This document shows positions 8,853-17,808 of a stretch of DNA of 64,000 nt, one piece after another. Positions within the stretch are counted from its first letter, which is position 1, and the number at the start of each line of letters is the position of its first letter. The position numbers and the translations under genes are program-made. The stretch covers positions 1 to 64,000 of IMG/VR virus record IMGVR_UViG_3300036770_005816. One strand, given 5' to 3'. A model generated the notes under the pieces. It did not search any database. It was not told where the DNA came from and worked only from the letters and a program-made list of their open reading frames with translations. The stretch comes from a virus.

Positions 8853-11800
8853 TTATCTAGGTCCTAAAGATGATGGCGTTGGTGGATTTCCTCCGCGCTC
8901 CTGCTGGTCTCTAATCGCCCGTTGCGTAGCCGCCTCAATCTGTCTGATTATGTCAGGTGTCAACATAGGTGCGTTGATGTTGTTCGTCACCATGTATTGC
9001 TTCATGGCTGGTGAAAGCGTCTTTTCCACATATCGTTCACGCCTATCCGCAGGACCTGCGCCAACAGCCGTACTAATGTTCCCGATTGCGGACGGTCCTG
9101 TGTTGATACCTAACAATTTTTGAAGGTCACCCATTCCTCCGCCAAGATTAAATTTTTGTCCTGCGTCCGCCAAATTAGCCAAAAAGAAAGGATTATCCTT
9201 CATTCCTGTCTCTATGCGACTCATTATTTGAGCGCTAGACATACCGCCCAAACCTTCAACACCACCAAGCAAATCAGTCAAAAGTTCTGGATTTTCCGCA
9301 ACACCTCTTCTTAGGTCAGCAATTAATTGCTCTGGTCCGATTACTTCAAGTAGGCGCGCTTTAATCCTGTCTTTTGAGGCTTGGTCAACACCAGACATCA
9401 AGCCCATCTCAAGGTCTTGACTGATTGCGGCAAACGCGGAAGCAGCACCACCAGCCTCACCATATTTAGCGGTTCCACGCAACAGCGACTGTTCGATAAG
9501 GTTGTCGATTTGTTCAGCCGAAGTATCACCGCCAGCGATGGCTTCTTGCGCAGCGTTCATGCCAGCGACAGCCTCGCGCTCTTGTCTGGCTTTCTCGATA
9601 CGGCTCATTGCTCCTGTTGTGATAAGACCAGTAAGTTCACCCCATTTAGCCTTCACGATTCCAGCCAACTGCGTCATGTTGCGACCGCTCATCATGAGCA
9701 CATCACGGAATGAAAGAACTTTGCTCCTGAGGTTTATGCCTGCTTCGTTAGCCAACTTGTTCATGGCATCAGTGCCCATGCCCATCATTCGTTCTGCGAG
9801 ACCTGCGTTAGCCGTATAGATGTTCACCTGTTTATCAAATCGTGTTAACTGCGCTTCAAATTTCGCAACATGCTTATTGTATTCCTCCATGTGCGTAACA
9901 GTCTTCATGTTTGCTTCATGTTGGGCTATTGCATCGGCTCTTGCTTGGGCAAGACCCTCTATGTCGCCAGCGTTGAACGCATCGTTCATCGACGAAGTGA
10001 ATCCGTCAACAAGTTGCTCACCCATCAACTTTGCTTCGCGTTGCGCTGCACCAGAAGCCATCCATCCTTTTACGCCACCGACAAGGGCGCCAAGACCTGC
10101 GCCAACAGCGGTTCCAATAACTGGAATGAAACTACCCACGGCTGCTCCAATTGCTGCGCCCGCTAAAGCACTTGACCCGGCACCCATAGCACGAGATTTG
10201 CCAGAAGTATTTTTGAATTTGGAGCCAATAAAATCTCCAGCGGCATAAGACCCGCCGGCAATCAAGGCAAGTCCACCTAATCCACCTACACCAACTTTCC
10301 CTCCAGCGCTTCCCAATTTGCCCAATTTGCCACCCTTACCCAAAAGCCCTCCACCGCCAGTAGCGCTAATTTTTGCTCCACCCAAACCCATCATGGACGC
10401 CAAACCAAAACCAGTCATCGCAATACCTGCGCCCTGCTTCAATGCACCACCAGCAGTAGATGTGTCGCCGGCATTTGCCATTGTGTATGCTCCGCCCGCT
10501 GCTAGTAGAGCAGGCAAAATAGGACTTGCCTTCAATTTTCCGTATCCAGAACGGAAAGAACTCTGCATTCTCTGGTATCGCGTTCCTCTATATCCCGCCC
10601 CACCAGGGAAGTTAGTGGGAGTGCCACCAGAGCCAGGAATTACACCTCCCCCAACGGGTGCGCCGTTGACATAAACATTGTTGGCGCGGATAGCCATATC
10701 TTTTCCGAACATGCTTCCGAAAACTTTAAAAAATCTTGAAAATATTGTTAGAGACGCATAGATAGCCAAAATAGCGGTAACGGCTTTAACCAGAGTTCCC
10801 CCTTTACCACCCAAATCCATGATGCGGTTCATAATCTTGGTGAAAATCTCAAAGACCTTTGTTGCGCCCTTGACCATTGCATCCAATGCGGGCAAGGCGT
10901 CAACAAAAGCGCGTTTTAACATGTTCGCATAGTCACCAATAGCGCCTATGAACTTGACCATGGTGTCGGCGAACTGCTCGATTCTGTCACCATTTTTCAA
11001 AACCAAGTCGGACAAAAAGTTCATTCCGCCACCGAACTTGTCCATCAAACCTTCAAATAAAGGTCCGAAAAATTTATCAATCAGCATTTGACCAGCGGGA
11101 ACAAATTGTCGCGCCCAGTCCTGCATTTTTTCAAAACCACCACTGATTTTGTCAAAAATCGACTTTATTTGCTGGAAGAAAGTTGGCGTCGTATTGATGT
11201 ACTTGTTCACCAAATTGACCAGCAAATCACTCGCCTTTTGAACGAAAGATTCTGCATCTCTAAAAAACTTGTTGGCACCAAATTGTCTCAAAACAGGTGA
11301 AAGCCTGAGAATCGTAACTTTCAGAGTCGTGCCAATTCTCTCAACCGCATCACCAGCAGGACCAAGAAATTCTTGACCCAAATCTTGCAACAACGCCTTA
11401 ATATCAGCCATCGTCGTCTTGAACCGACCAATAAGCGTGTTATTCAACAAATCCAACTGACCCGCATATTTCTTTTGGAAAGTCTCACCAAGATTTCCTT
11501 CCGCGGCTGCTTTAAAGAACTCCTCCTGAGTCTTAATGCCGAGCGCTTTAGCCTCTTTGATAATTTTCTCAAAGTCAGGACCGAGTGCCTTAGCCTCCTC
11601 GCCCGCACCACCAAGACCGCTCTTTTGAACCTTGGCAAAAAACTCTGCAAGTTTCTCAGTGTTCTTGCCAATGTCGCCACCACTTCCTGTGACGATGTTC
11701 ATCAACCCCTCAAACGCAGCGACAGTTTGCCCCGTAACGGGAGCCTGCTTGCTCAAAGTTGTGAACGCAGACTGCAAAGACTTTGCGCCAGCAACTGCGA

Positions 11801-12419
11801 GCGAAGACCTGTTAACAAACATATCCATTGCTTGCGATGCTGCCGTCAAACGGTCAGAGGTGTTCATGCTCCCTTCCGCATACATCGGAGCGACCTGTGC
11901 GGCTTGGAATTCACGCTGAGCAGCAATAAATGTGGTTAGCGCGACAGAAGCAGCAGCAAAACCATAGGCAAGACTGCTCATCGCCGCGCGATACAGTTTT
12001 ACGAAGCCTGTGCCAGACTTAAACAAAGCGGTAATGAGAGCCATACCGCCAGCAAGAAGAGGCAACTCAATCAAGGCAAGTTTGTTGACAAGGCTTATCA
12101 TCCCACCAAACGCGCCAATCAGTTTCCCCATATCTTGACGGAAAGCAAAAGTCTGTTTCAACAAACCCGCATAACGACCCCTCAAAAGCCTTGATGAGTT
12201 TCCAGCCCTGCGCATTGCGTTACCGAGACGGTCTTGGTCTCGGGTGGTACGGGTGTTTTCTTCCCGAACGCGTCTCGTGCTTTCATGAAGACGCTCAGTC
12301 TCATCATTCAGTTCTTCAACATCACCAGCCAAACGTCGCAAGGCTCGGCGCATAGCCTCAATCTGCGCCGTATCCGCATCAACATCAATTGTTATTACTA
12401 CGCGCTCTGCTGCTGGCAT
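8853..12419 (-). CDS. Tape measure protein
   Basis: 1188 residues, the longest protein of the tail module. The N-terminus is a charged coiled coil (about residues 20-70). Hydrophobic segments occur near 100-135, 145-165 and 540-565, with Gly/Ala-rich membrane-like stretches between about 680 and 790, including a G-A-A-I-G-A-A-V-G-S element typical of tape measures. By the usual 0.15 nm per residue rule its length predicts a tail of roughly 180 nm. It sits between the chaperone frameshift pair and the baseplate genes, as expected. It sets tail length and probably helps form the channel during DNA entry. Confidence 0.93.
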   Translation of the reverse strand: MPAAERVVITIDVDADTAQIEAMRRALRRLAGDVEELNDETERLHESTRRVREENTRTTRDQDRLGNAMRRAGNSSRLLRGRYAGLLKQTFAFRQDMGKLIGAFGGMISLVNKLALIELPLLAGGMALITALFKSGTGFVKLYRAAMSSLAYGFAAASVALTTFIAAQREFQAAQVAPMYAEGSMNTSDRLTAASQAMDMFVNRSSLAVAGAKSLQSAFTTLSKQAPVTGQTVAAFEGLMNIVTGSGGDIGKNTEKLAEFFAKVQKSGLGGAGEEAKALGPDFEKIIKEAKALGIKTQEEFFKAAAEGNLGETFQKKYAGQLDLLNNTLIGRFKTTMADIKALLQDLGQEFLGPAGDAVERIGTTLKVTILRLSPVLRQFGANKFFRDAESFVQKASDLLVNLVNKYINTTPTFFQQIKSIFDKISGGFEKMQDWARQFVPAGQMLIDKFFGPLFEGLMDKFGGGMNFLSDLVLKNGDRIEQFADTMVKFIGAIGDYANMLKRAFVDALPALDAMVKGATKVFEIFTKIMNRIMDLGGKGGTLVKAVTAILAIYASLTIFSRFFKVFGSMFGKDMAIRANNVYVNGAPVGGGVIPGSGGTPTNFPGGAGYRGTRYQRMQSSFRSGYGKLKASPILPALLAAGGAYTMANAGDTSTAGGALKQGAGIAMTGFGLASMMGLGGAKISATGGGGLLGKGGKLGKLGSAGGKVGVGGLGGLALIAGGSYAAGDFIGSKFKNTSGKSRAMGAGSSALAGAAIGAAVGSFIPVIGTAVGAGLGALVGGVKGWMASGAAQREAKLMGEQLVDGFTSSMNDAFNAGDIEGLAQARADAIAQHEANMKTVTHMEEYNKHVAKFEAQLTRFDKQVNIYTANAGLAERMMGMGTDAMNKLANEAGINLRSKVLSFRDVLMMSGRNMTQLAGIVKAKWGELTGLITTGAMSRIEKARQEREAVAGMNAAQEAIAGGDTSAEQIDNLIEQSLLRGTAKYGEAGGAASAFAAISQDLEMGLMSGVDQASKDRIKARLLEVIGPEQLIADLRRGVAENPELLTDLLGGVEGLGGMSSAQIMSRIETGMKDNPFFLANLADAGQKFNLGGGMGDLQKLLGINTGPSAIGNISTAVGAGPADRRERYVEKTLSPAMKQYMVTNNINAPMLTPDIIRQIEAATQRAIRDQQERGGNPPTPSSLGPR

Positions 12420-12463
12420 TTCCGAACCTCTTGGCTAGGTCGGATATGAGCGCTCCAGCGAAA

Positions 12464-12673
12464 TCAGCGACTACGGCGCTTTTCTTCCGCTTCCTGTTTT
12501 TCTCTATCCTGCTCTACAACTTTAGCACAGGCGAGACGAATCAGCCATTCCTCTTCCGTGCAGTCAAGCAATGCAATAGGGTCAGTGCCCCAAAGTTCGC
12601 CTAGCCGCGCCGCTGTGGCGACGCGTCCGTCATTGACTAGTTCGACGAACGCGTCTTCGTAGGGTCCAGTGCC
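12464..12673 (-). CDS. Tail assembly chaperone, -1 frame extension (gpT-like)
   Basis: A 70-codon open frame in the -1 phase of the 168-residue chaperone gene, running from just after a TGA at 12674-12676 to a TGA at 12464-12466. Its translation reads Y-E-D-A-F-V-E-L-V...L-G-E-L-W-G-T-D-P...E-E-E-W-L-I-R-L-A-C-A and ends in a charged helix, a normal protein-like sequence with no credible start codon of its own. It lies exactly where lambda-type G-GT frameshift extensions lie, before the tape measure. The slip must occur between 12637 and 12673; the GGACCCT run is a possible but non-canonical site. Confidence 0.65.
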   Translation of the reverse strand, partial: GTGPYEDAFVELVNDGRVATAARLGELWGTDPIALLDCTEEEWLIRLACAKVVEQDREKQEAEEKRRSR

Positions 12674-13143
12674 TCAACATTGTCACCATAACCTGCAGCC
12701 TCAATAATCGCGACAGCAGCAGCCTCAATGTGAGGCTCCAAACCGAAAAAGGCGTGAACACAGTCAGGATGCGGACGAGTAGTCCCCGTCATCTCCATAA
12801 TTTCAGGAGACGCAAAAGTCAACTCAACACCCTTGTCATCAGTAACGACTTCGTCGTTCACAACGATGCCCGTGCAAGTAGCGGCAATCAACTGACACGA
12901 AAACTTGAGGGTGTCCATGCCCTTCTTGGTCTCTTCGCCTGCGTTCTTGCGCCATGCACGCATCTGATTCTGCGTGATGTTCGGCGAAACTCTGACCATT
13001 ACCCCCGGTCGCTCAGGAACCTGAACATAAATATCAGGACGGGTAACCTTCTGTGTGATGATGCTGCGCAACTGACCAAGAACAGTCGGTTCGCTAGCGG
13101 TATTTGGTGTGTCGTCAGAAGACGAAAAAGTGAAGTTGCTCAT
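12637..13143 (-). CDS. Tail assembly chaperone (gpG-like)
   Basis: 168 residues, mostly helical with an acidic N-terminus. The region M-R-A-W-R-K-N-A-G-E-E-T...S-C-Q-L-I-A-A-T-C-T-G-I-V and a late P-H-P-D-C-V-H-A-F-F motif are in keeping with tail chaperones of actinophages. It is encoded between the tube gene and the tape measure and is followed by an open -1 frame, so a minority product fused to that frame is expected. These proteins coat the tape measure during tail assembly and are absent from the virion. Confidence 0.7.
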   Translation of the reverse strand: MSNFTFSSSDDTPNTASEPTVLGQLRSIITQKVTRPDIYVQVPERPGVMVRVSPNITQNQMRAWRKNAGEETKKGMDTLKFSCQLIAATCTGIVVNDEVVTDDKGVELTFASPEIMEMTGTTRPHPDCVHAFFGLEPHIEAAAVAIIEAAGYGDNVEALDPTKTRSSN

Positions 13144-13199
13144 ACGGCAGACACTAGCACCACGGCATAGCCGCGAAATGCAACTACCTCAAGCAAGAA

Positions 13200-13682
13200 T
13201 CAGGCTGTACCAGACGGGTTGGTTCCAACCGAAACCGTCGAAATGCTGAAAGTCATCGCGAAGGTGGCAGGGGTTCCCGAGGTGGCGTCACCATCAGGCT
13301 CGGTCAAACCGACCAAGAGAGCCTGCGTGTACTGCCTGTCGGCACCCGGCACCGCAATATCACAGTCAAAGACATGGATGTCGATGTTGTAGCGGGCGCG
13401 ACCAACCAACTGACGCAAATCCTGCAACTTGTTGAGGAACGCCGCGTCTTGCGAAACATAGCCCGTGACCGTCACATCGCCAATTTCGGCAGGTGCACAC
13501 AGCGTCTCGGGGAACAGGTCACCACCGTGATAAACCTTTTCCACAGCCGCAGTGATTTCGCCACCGCTGACCTGCGTAAAGTAGTCAGGAAAGGTGGGAA
13601 GATTTGCACCCTGAACCGGCGAAATCTTCGCGACAATCTGTCGCTGAGTCGCAAGATTCTTGAAGAGAGTCGGACGCGCCAT
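13200..13682 (-). CDS. Tail tube protein
   Basis: 160 residues starting M-A-R-P-T-L-F-K-N-L, with a beta-rich body containing G-G-E-I-T-A-A-V-E-K-V-Y-H-G-G and G-D-V-T-V-T-G-Y-V-S, typical of major tube proteins of contractile phages. Size is right for the family. It follows the sheath gene with a 12-base gap and precedes the chaperone genes, the canonical order. It polymerises into the inner tube through which DNA passes. Confidence 0.85.
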   Translation of the reverse strand: MARPTLFKNLATQRQIVAKISPVQGANLPTFPDYFTQVSGGEITAAVEKVYHGGDLFPETLCAPAEIGDVTVTGYVSQDAAFLNKLQDLRQLVGRARYNIDIHVFDCDIAVPGADRQYTQALLVGLTEPDGDATSGTPATFAMTFSISTVSVGTNPSGTA

Positions 13683-13693
13683 TTATTCCTCCG

Positions 13694-15157
13694 TTATTCG
13701 AGTGCTGTGGTCAGGTTGGACTTGATAAGGTCAACTTCAATCTTGTCTCCGATGCTGGAGACTCGGACACCGACGCGAGCCTTCACGGTTCCCGTCTCAA
13801 GTTGGCTTGCGGGGTTCAAAGCCGCGTCGCACTTGATTGTGTAGCCGTAGTCAAGTCTCTTGCCGAGGGCATCGAAGCCCTCATAGAAACCACCAGCGAT
13901 ACGAATCGGCTCAAGGATGCCTTGGAGGGCGTTGATGATGTTAGCGAACACCACTGAGCGACCGTCAATCGTGGAGAAGACGAGGTCATCGAGTGCGTTC
14001 TCAGCCTGCACGACGATGTAGTTGATGACATCGCGGGCATTGATGAAACGCCACTGCTGAGTGAGCGTCGAGTGCGAACGCGCACCGTAGATTCTCACAC
14101 GACCGTTAACAAGGCGAAGCGGGTTGACCCTGTCGCCTTCCATTCCGTCTGCATCAGAACGGCTCACCGTAAGGGCTAGACCGCTGACGAAGGAAGCCTC
14201 GGACGCAACTCCTGCGTAAGCCTTCCACGGACCTGCCGCGTTGTGCGTCTTGGAGCGAACAGCCGCAACGAAACCGTCGGGCGGAATGTTCACAGTGACA
14301 GAACCGTTGGGAATCTGCACCCAAGGATGATAGAAAGCCATGTACTCGTGGTACTCCGTACCCGTGTACCCCGTTGACGCGGCGCGAGCCTGTGAAAGCG
14401 TCGCAGTCGAAGCAAACGAACAGATTGCAATTCGGTTGTTTTGATAGGCGTGCGTGCGCATCGCATCATAAACAGCGGCATCGCTCGAGCCGGTTGCGAC
14501 ACCGGGGATGGACACCGCACCAGAACCGAGTTCAGTCGTGAACAGCGAGAGCGCTGCAGTGTAATCGGTTTTTGCGATAGCACCGTCTGTGCCACTAGTG
14601 AAAGCCGACTCCGAAACGGCGACCAAAAGGCTCGAACCACTTGCACCAGATGTGAGTGAAGCAGAGAAATAGTTGGCGGCAGTTGAGGAGAAGTTGATTG
14701 CAGTAATCGCCTCGTCAAGGCTCGTAAATCCGAAACCGCTGAAAACCTCGGCGTCCGCATATGTAACAGTCAAATCAAAGTTGATTGTGTTGTTGACGAC
14801 AGTCGCTTCAAGACTGTTTCCCCAAGTGCCTGCACCGACAGCAGTAAGAGTGATTCCGGGAGCACTCGAAGGAGCATCCAAATCGACACTTGCGGCAACT
14901 GCTGCCGAGGCGGTTGCCCGCGCAACATACGCCTGAACTCCGCCTTCCTCGAAGAAGGTCTTCAGCGTGTACCAAGTGTAGTGCCCAGAAACATGTCCAC
15001 CGAACTTCGTCTCAAAGTCCTCAAGCGAAGTGACAAGCACTGCCTCTCCGTCGATTCCTCGTGCTGTCTGACCGACGACGAAGAAGGTTTGTGCTGGTGC
15101 TGCACCGGCATTGACGGCGCCTGTGCGAACTGCTGTTGAAATCGTTACTCCGGGCAT
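13694..15157 (-). CDS. Tail sheath protein
   Basis: 487 residues. The start (M-P-G-V-T-I-S...) and a Q-T-F-F-V-V-G-Q-T-A-R-G segment match the sheath N-terminal domain. The C-terminal domain contains the conserved N-P-L-R-L-V-N-G-R-V-R-I-Y-G-A-R region and the W-R-F-I-N-A-R-D-V-I-N-Y-I strand-helix that mediate handshaking with neighbouring subunits. A variable central insertion (about residues 100-230) is Ser/Thr/Gly-rich. It fixes the phage as a contractile-tailed virus. A GGAGG ribosome site precedes the start. Confidence 0.93.
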   Translation of the reverse strand: MPGVTISTAVRTGAVNAGAAPAQTFFVVGQTARGIDGEAVLVTSLEDFETKFGGHVSGHYTWYTLKTFFEEGGVQAYVARATASAAVAASVDLDAPSSAPGITLTAVGAGTWGNSLEATVVNNTINFDLTVTYADAEVFSGFGFTSLDEAITAINFSSTAANYFSASLTSGASGSSLLVAVSESAFTSGTDGAIAKTDYTAALSLFTTELGSGAVSIPGVATGSSDAAVYDAMRTHAYQNNRIAICSFASTATLSQARAASTGYTGTEYHEYMAFYHPWVQIPNGSVTVNIPPDGFVAAVRSKTHNAAGPWKAYAGVASEASFVSGLALTVSRSDADGMEGDRVNPLRLVNGRVRIYGARSHSTLTQQWRFINARDVINYIVVQAENALDDLVFSTIDGRSVVFANIINALQGILEPIRIAGGFYEGFDALGKRLDYGYTIKCDAALNPASQLETGTVKARVGVRVSSIGDKIEVDLIKSNLTTALE

Positions 15158-15206
15158 CCGGTGTCCTCCGTCGTTTAGTGCAACTCAGGAAATATTGCTA
15201 TTAGCG

Positions 15207-15234
15207 AGTATACATTAGGTGAGTTGCGCAAAAA
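15207..15234 (-). promoter_or_regulatory. Candidate promoter for the sheath-tube-tape operon
   Basis: On the minus strand a strong -10 match TATACT (15212-15207) is preceded 16 bases away by TTTTTG (15234-15229). It lies just inside the gap after the acidic 108-residue gene and about 50 bases before the sheath start. Confidence 0.4.
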
Positions 15235-15244
15235 TGAAACTCGC

Positions 15245-15571
15245 TTAAATATCTGTGGGTTCTTCATTGGACGAAGGCTCTGACTCTTCAGCCGGGGCAA
15301 CAGGAACGCTTTCTTCCACCGATGGTTCGATGGGTGCTGGTTCTTCTTGCTTCGCCTTCGATTTTGAAACTTTTTTTGCGGGTTCACCAACCACAGTCAA
15401 GAAACCTTCGTCAAGCAAAGACACCAAAACAGGGCTTTCCTTTACCCATGCAGTTTGGTGGCTGTCCAATAGGTGACCTTCATCCGTTACCTGAAGCGCT
15501 CCACCTGTGGCATTCCAAACTTTGAGCATCCCCGATGCGCCAGCAAATGTTGGGTCTAGGTTAATCTTCAT
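15245..15571 (-). CDS. Small head-tail region protein with acidic tail
   Basis: 108 residues in two parts. The first 55 form a compact domain (L-K-V-W-N-A-T-G-G-A-L...V-L-V-S-L-L-D-E-G-F-L-T-V-V) and the last 45 are an unstructured Pro/Glu/Ser-rich tail. Similar two-part proteins occur next to sheath genes in other phages, but I do not know a function. The gene is three bases from its upstream neighbour and shares its operon. Confidence 0.5.
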   Translation of the reverse strand: MKINLDPTFAGASGMLKVWNATGGALQVTDEGHLLDSHQTAWVKESPVLVSLLDEGFLTVVGEPAKKVSKSKAKQEEPAPIEPSVEESVPVAPAEESEPSSNEEPTDI

Positions 15572-15573
15572 GC

Positions 15574-16167
15574 TTAAGCCTCACGTAAATTGAAGGTATC
15601 TAGGTCGGTGCTCAAATGAGAACCGACTTGGTCTCTGTATATAATTTCGTTAATAGTTAGATTATACCCCAAATAAGCACCCGCAAGAACTCTGTCACCT
15701 TTTATCAAGGTCAAATCAGAAAACTCTTCAGTCAATGTTGATTCATCCAAATTGACATCACAACCATATGTTTCATCATGCCTATTCAGGGAAGGTCTGT
15801 CAAGCAATGCCGAGCGAAGAACAGTTGTGAGACGGTCACGCATCAAAGTAACCTGCTCAGAACCTTCGGTTTTCGTCCAAACATAAGTTCGCATCGTGTA
15901 ATTCACCCGATACATGGGGTCACCCTCCGCACCCATCATCAATCTGTCAAATCGGTTTGTGGAAATAACAACCGTAATCAGAGTCGGCCAGTGGTCAAGG
16001 GCTATCGGCTCATAGGTTAGGTACAACTCGGGTGTCGGAAGTTCCCTATCGTCGAGGTTCCATCCACTTCTGTACTTGATTAACCTATTCGGAAAATCAG
16101 AAGACAGATAATTGTTGACGTAGTACTTCGCGAATTGGGCGCCCTGCATCAACTCACCGTAACTCAT
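15574..16167 (-). CDS. Tail terminator / head-tail joining protein candidate
   Basis: 197 residues from the ATG at 16167, which overlaps the stop of the upstream gene by one base (TAATG); a longer upstream frame exists but lies wholly inside that gene. The protein has a helical start followed by mixed alpha/beta sequence with W-P-T-L-I-T-V-V-I-S and T-L-I-K-G-D-R-V-L strands. Between the tail-completion gene and the sheath, phages normally encode the tail terminator, which caps the tube. The role is assigned by gene order; the sequence itself is not diagnostic. Confidence 0.5.
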   Translation of the reverse strand: MSYGELMQGAQFAKYYVNNYLSSDFPNRLIKYRSGWNLDDRELPTPELYLTYEPIALDHWPTLITVVISTNRFDRLMMGAEGDPMYRVNYTMRTYVWTKTEGSEQVTLMRDRLTTVLRSALLDRPSLNRHDETYGCDVNLDESTLTEEFSDLTLIKGDRVLAGAYLGYNLTINEIIYRDQVGSHLSTDLDTFNLREA

Positions 16168-16715
16168 TATGACTCCGGTAGCAGTTGTCCAGCAGCCACG
16201 CCGATACGACCTTCGACAACATGGCGTGCACAAAGAACCGCGAGCATCGCCGAAAAGCCGGCAGGCTCATAGACGATTTGTCGTTTCGGCATTTTGCTTG
16301 TTCCATATTGATGGAACTTTGCGTACTCAATATGGGTGCCGAATTCTGCGCTCATGTCATTAATTTTGTTTGCAGGACCATCCAAGTTGCGCAAAGAATT
16401 AAACAATCGTTTCGTGAGGACAAGCATTGCGCCAGCACCAGCAGTTCCCCTTGCACCTCTGCCACTAACCCCGACACCACCACCTTCTGCCTTCCATGCC
16501 GCATATCGCGAGTTCAGAGGCGCCCAACCACCGACGGGCAAGCCATTTGTGGCAAAATTATTTCCGTTCATTAAACCTAGTTCTCGTTTAGCCCACTTGA
16601 AAACAGGTTTGAAGTTTCGCATTCTGTCACTCATGCCTTCGAGCAGACGCTGAGCATCGTCGTCATCGACGCGAATTCTCATTTGGACAGGCATTAAATT
16701 CTCACTCTTCGCCAA
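16167..16715 (-). CDS. Tail completion / virion morphogenesis protein (gpG-like)
   Basis: 182 residues. The C-terminal third contains E-F-G-T-H-I-E-Y-A-K-F-H-Q-Y-G-T, then P-K-R-Q-I, a hallmark of the Mu gpG / HK97 gp10 tail-completion family. The middle has a Gly-rich loop (G-G-G-V-G-V-S-G-R-G). Its first 22 bases overlap the end of the head-tail connector gene. It helps join tail to head during assembly. Confidence 0.75.
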   Translation of the reverse strand: MAKSENLMPVQMRIRVDDDDAQRLLEGMSDRMRNFKPVFKWAKRELGLMNGNNFATNGLPVGGWAPLNSRYAAWKAEGGGVGVSGRGARGTAGAGAMLVLTKRLFNSLRNLDGPANKINDMSAEFGTHIEYAKFHQYGTSKMPKRQIVYEPAGFSAMLAVLCARHVVEGRIGVAAGQLLPES

Positions 16716-17332
16716 CGCTTCAGCGAAGCAAGTTCCTTTTCCATGAATCCAGTTTCTAGCGGAGCAACATTTCTAGTCTCCAAGTCCTTGATACCAACAA
16801 CGTCATCGTGCATGTTCTGCATTTCCCGTGTTGCGGCGCGAAGAATGGTGAGTTTGAACATTTTGATGTTTTCGCCAGCAAGACCAGCGTCGTATTCAAT
16901 AACGATTCTGTCGTTAGCAAAAGATGTGTACAAGTCCAATCCGTATTTGCGTACGATGTAGTCGCGCCCCTCGACTTGCAGATGCGCAACAGTGGGTTCT
17001 TGCGGTCTATAAATGTTCACAGAAGCAACTGAAACAACTGGCGAGTTTTCAAGATAAATGGTTGGAGGCGGAGCCGCGATTAAGCCGATTTCTCTTGTTG
17101 CGCCGTCATCGCCTGCATCGTCCCAATCGTAGAGAAACGATGTGAGCGGAAGACCAGAGTGGTTATGTTCCATCACATGCTCTTCAGTGAAAGTTTGAAC
17201 TTCTACGGGTCTGCCCAAGTACGACTCAAGTTCGCTTTGCAAGCCCTCAAGAACGTATTCGGCAGCCTGCTCCTGCCTATTGGAGAAACGAATATCCATG
17301 TAGTTTTGAAGTTCAGTTACCGTTACGAGCAC
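16694..17332 (-). CDS. Head-tail connector (adaptor) protein
   Basis: 212 residues from a GTG at 17332 with a GGGAGG ribosome site. The start L-V-T-V-T-E-L-Q-N-Y-M followed by Q-E-Q-A-A-E-Y-V-L-E-G-L-Q-S-E-L-E-S-Y-L-G-R-P is the helical pattern of gp6/gp15-like adaptor proteins that bind below the portal. A beta-rich insertion with I-Y-R-P-Q-E-P and a C-terminal helical pair follow. It stands first in the joining-gene cluster, the usual order. Confidence 0.7.
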   Translation of the reverse strand: MLVTVTELQNYMDIRFSNRQEQAAEYVLEGLQSELESYLGRPVEVQTFTEEHVMEHNHSGLPLTSFLYDWDDAGDDGATREIGLIAAPPPTIYLENSPVVSVASVNIYRPQEPTVAHLQVEGRDYIVRKYGLDLYTSFANDRIVIEYDAGLAGENIKMFKLTILRAATREMQNMHDDVVGIKDLETRNVAPLETGFMEKELASLKRWRRVRI

Positions 17333-17348
17333 GGTTCAACCTCCCGTG

Positions 17349-17753
17349 TTATCGTCTACGGGAACGGCGACGCTCCAAAAGGTTTGCGGCTGCTCTCGCT
17401 GCTCGCGCCAAACCCCTTCGGATTCTCCCAACTCGTCTACCCGATGAACGGCTTGCTACTTGACGCGCAGGTCTACCACCGCCGGCTGCCCTTGCGTTGC
17501 CAGCAGCCCTGCCTGCCCTACGACCAACTGCTCTAGTTCTGTCTCTTCCGGATGCCGCTCTTTGCGCTGCTCGACGACCAGCAAGAAGTTCCTGCTGACG
17601 GCGACGATAGTAGCGAGCATTACCGGGAACTGTTCGCCCACCGACACGACGAGGACGACGCACAAAACGACCGCGGCGAACAACATTGCCTCGTCTGTCT
17701 AGACCGGTTCTGAACTCAATATCTTCGGTAAAAGGTGACCTTGGGCGTGGCAT
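17349..17753 (-). CDS. Arginine-rich protamine-like protein
   Basis: 134 residues from the ATG at 17753, which has a GGAGG ribosome site 3-4 bases before it; a longer frame upstream would overlap the ParB-like gene and lacks such a site. By my count 43 residues are Arg and none is Lys. Apart from a short acidic patch near residues 10-13 and scattered Glu/Asp it is Arg/Ala/Gly throughout, so it should bind nucleic acid and be disordered alone. It lies between the head-tail connector gene and the ParB-like gene. A DNA-condensing or DNA-gating virion protein is plausible but unproven. Its codons are more GC-rich than those of its neighbours. Confidence 0.6.
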   Translation of the reverse strand: MPRPRSPFTEDIEFRTGLDRRGNVVRRGRFVRRPRRVGGRTVPGNARYYRRRQQELLAGRRAAQRAASGRDRTRAVGRRAGRAAGNARAAGGGRPARQVASRSSGRRVGRIRRGLARAARAAANLLERRRSRRR

Positions 17754-17776
17754 ATCCCTCCAAAAAGTACACTCAG

Positions 17777-17805
17777 ACTTTACCACACTAATTATGGCTG
17801 TGAAA
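17777..17805 (-). promoter_or_regulatory. Candidate promoter for the head-tail/tail operon
   Basis: On the minus strand TTTCAC (17805-17800) and TAAAGT (17782-17777) are separated by exactly 17 bases in the 55-base gap before the arginine-rich gene. The gap is otherwise unaccounted for. Confidence 0.5.
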
Positions 17806-17808
17806 TCA

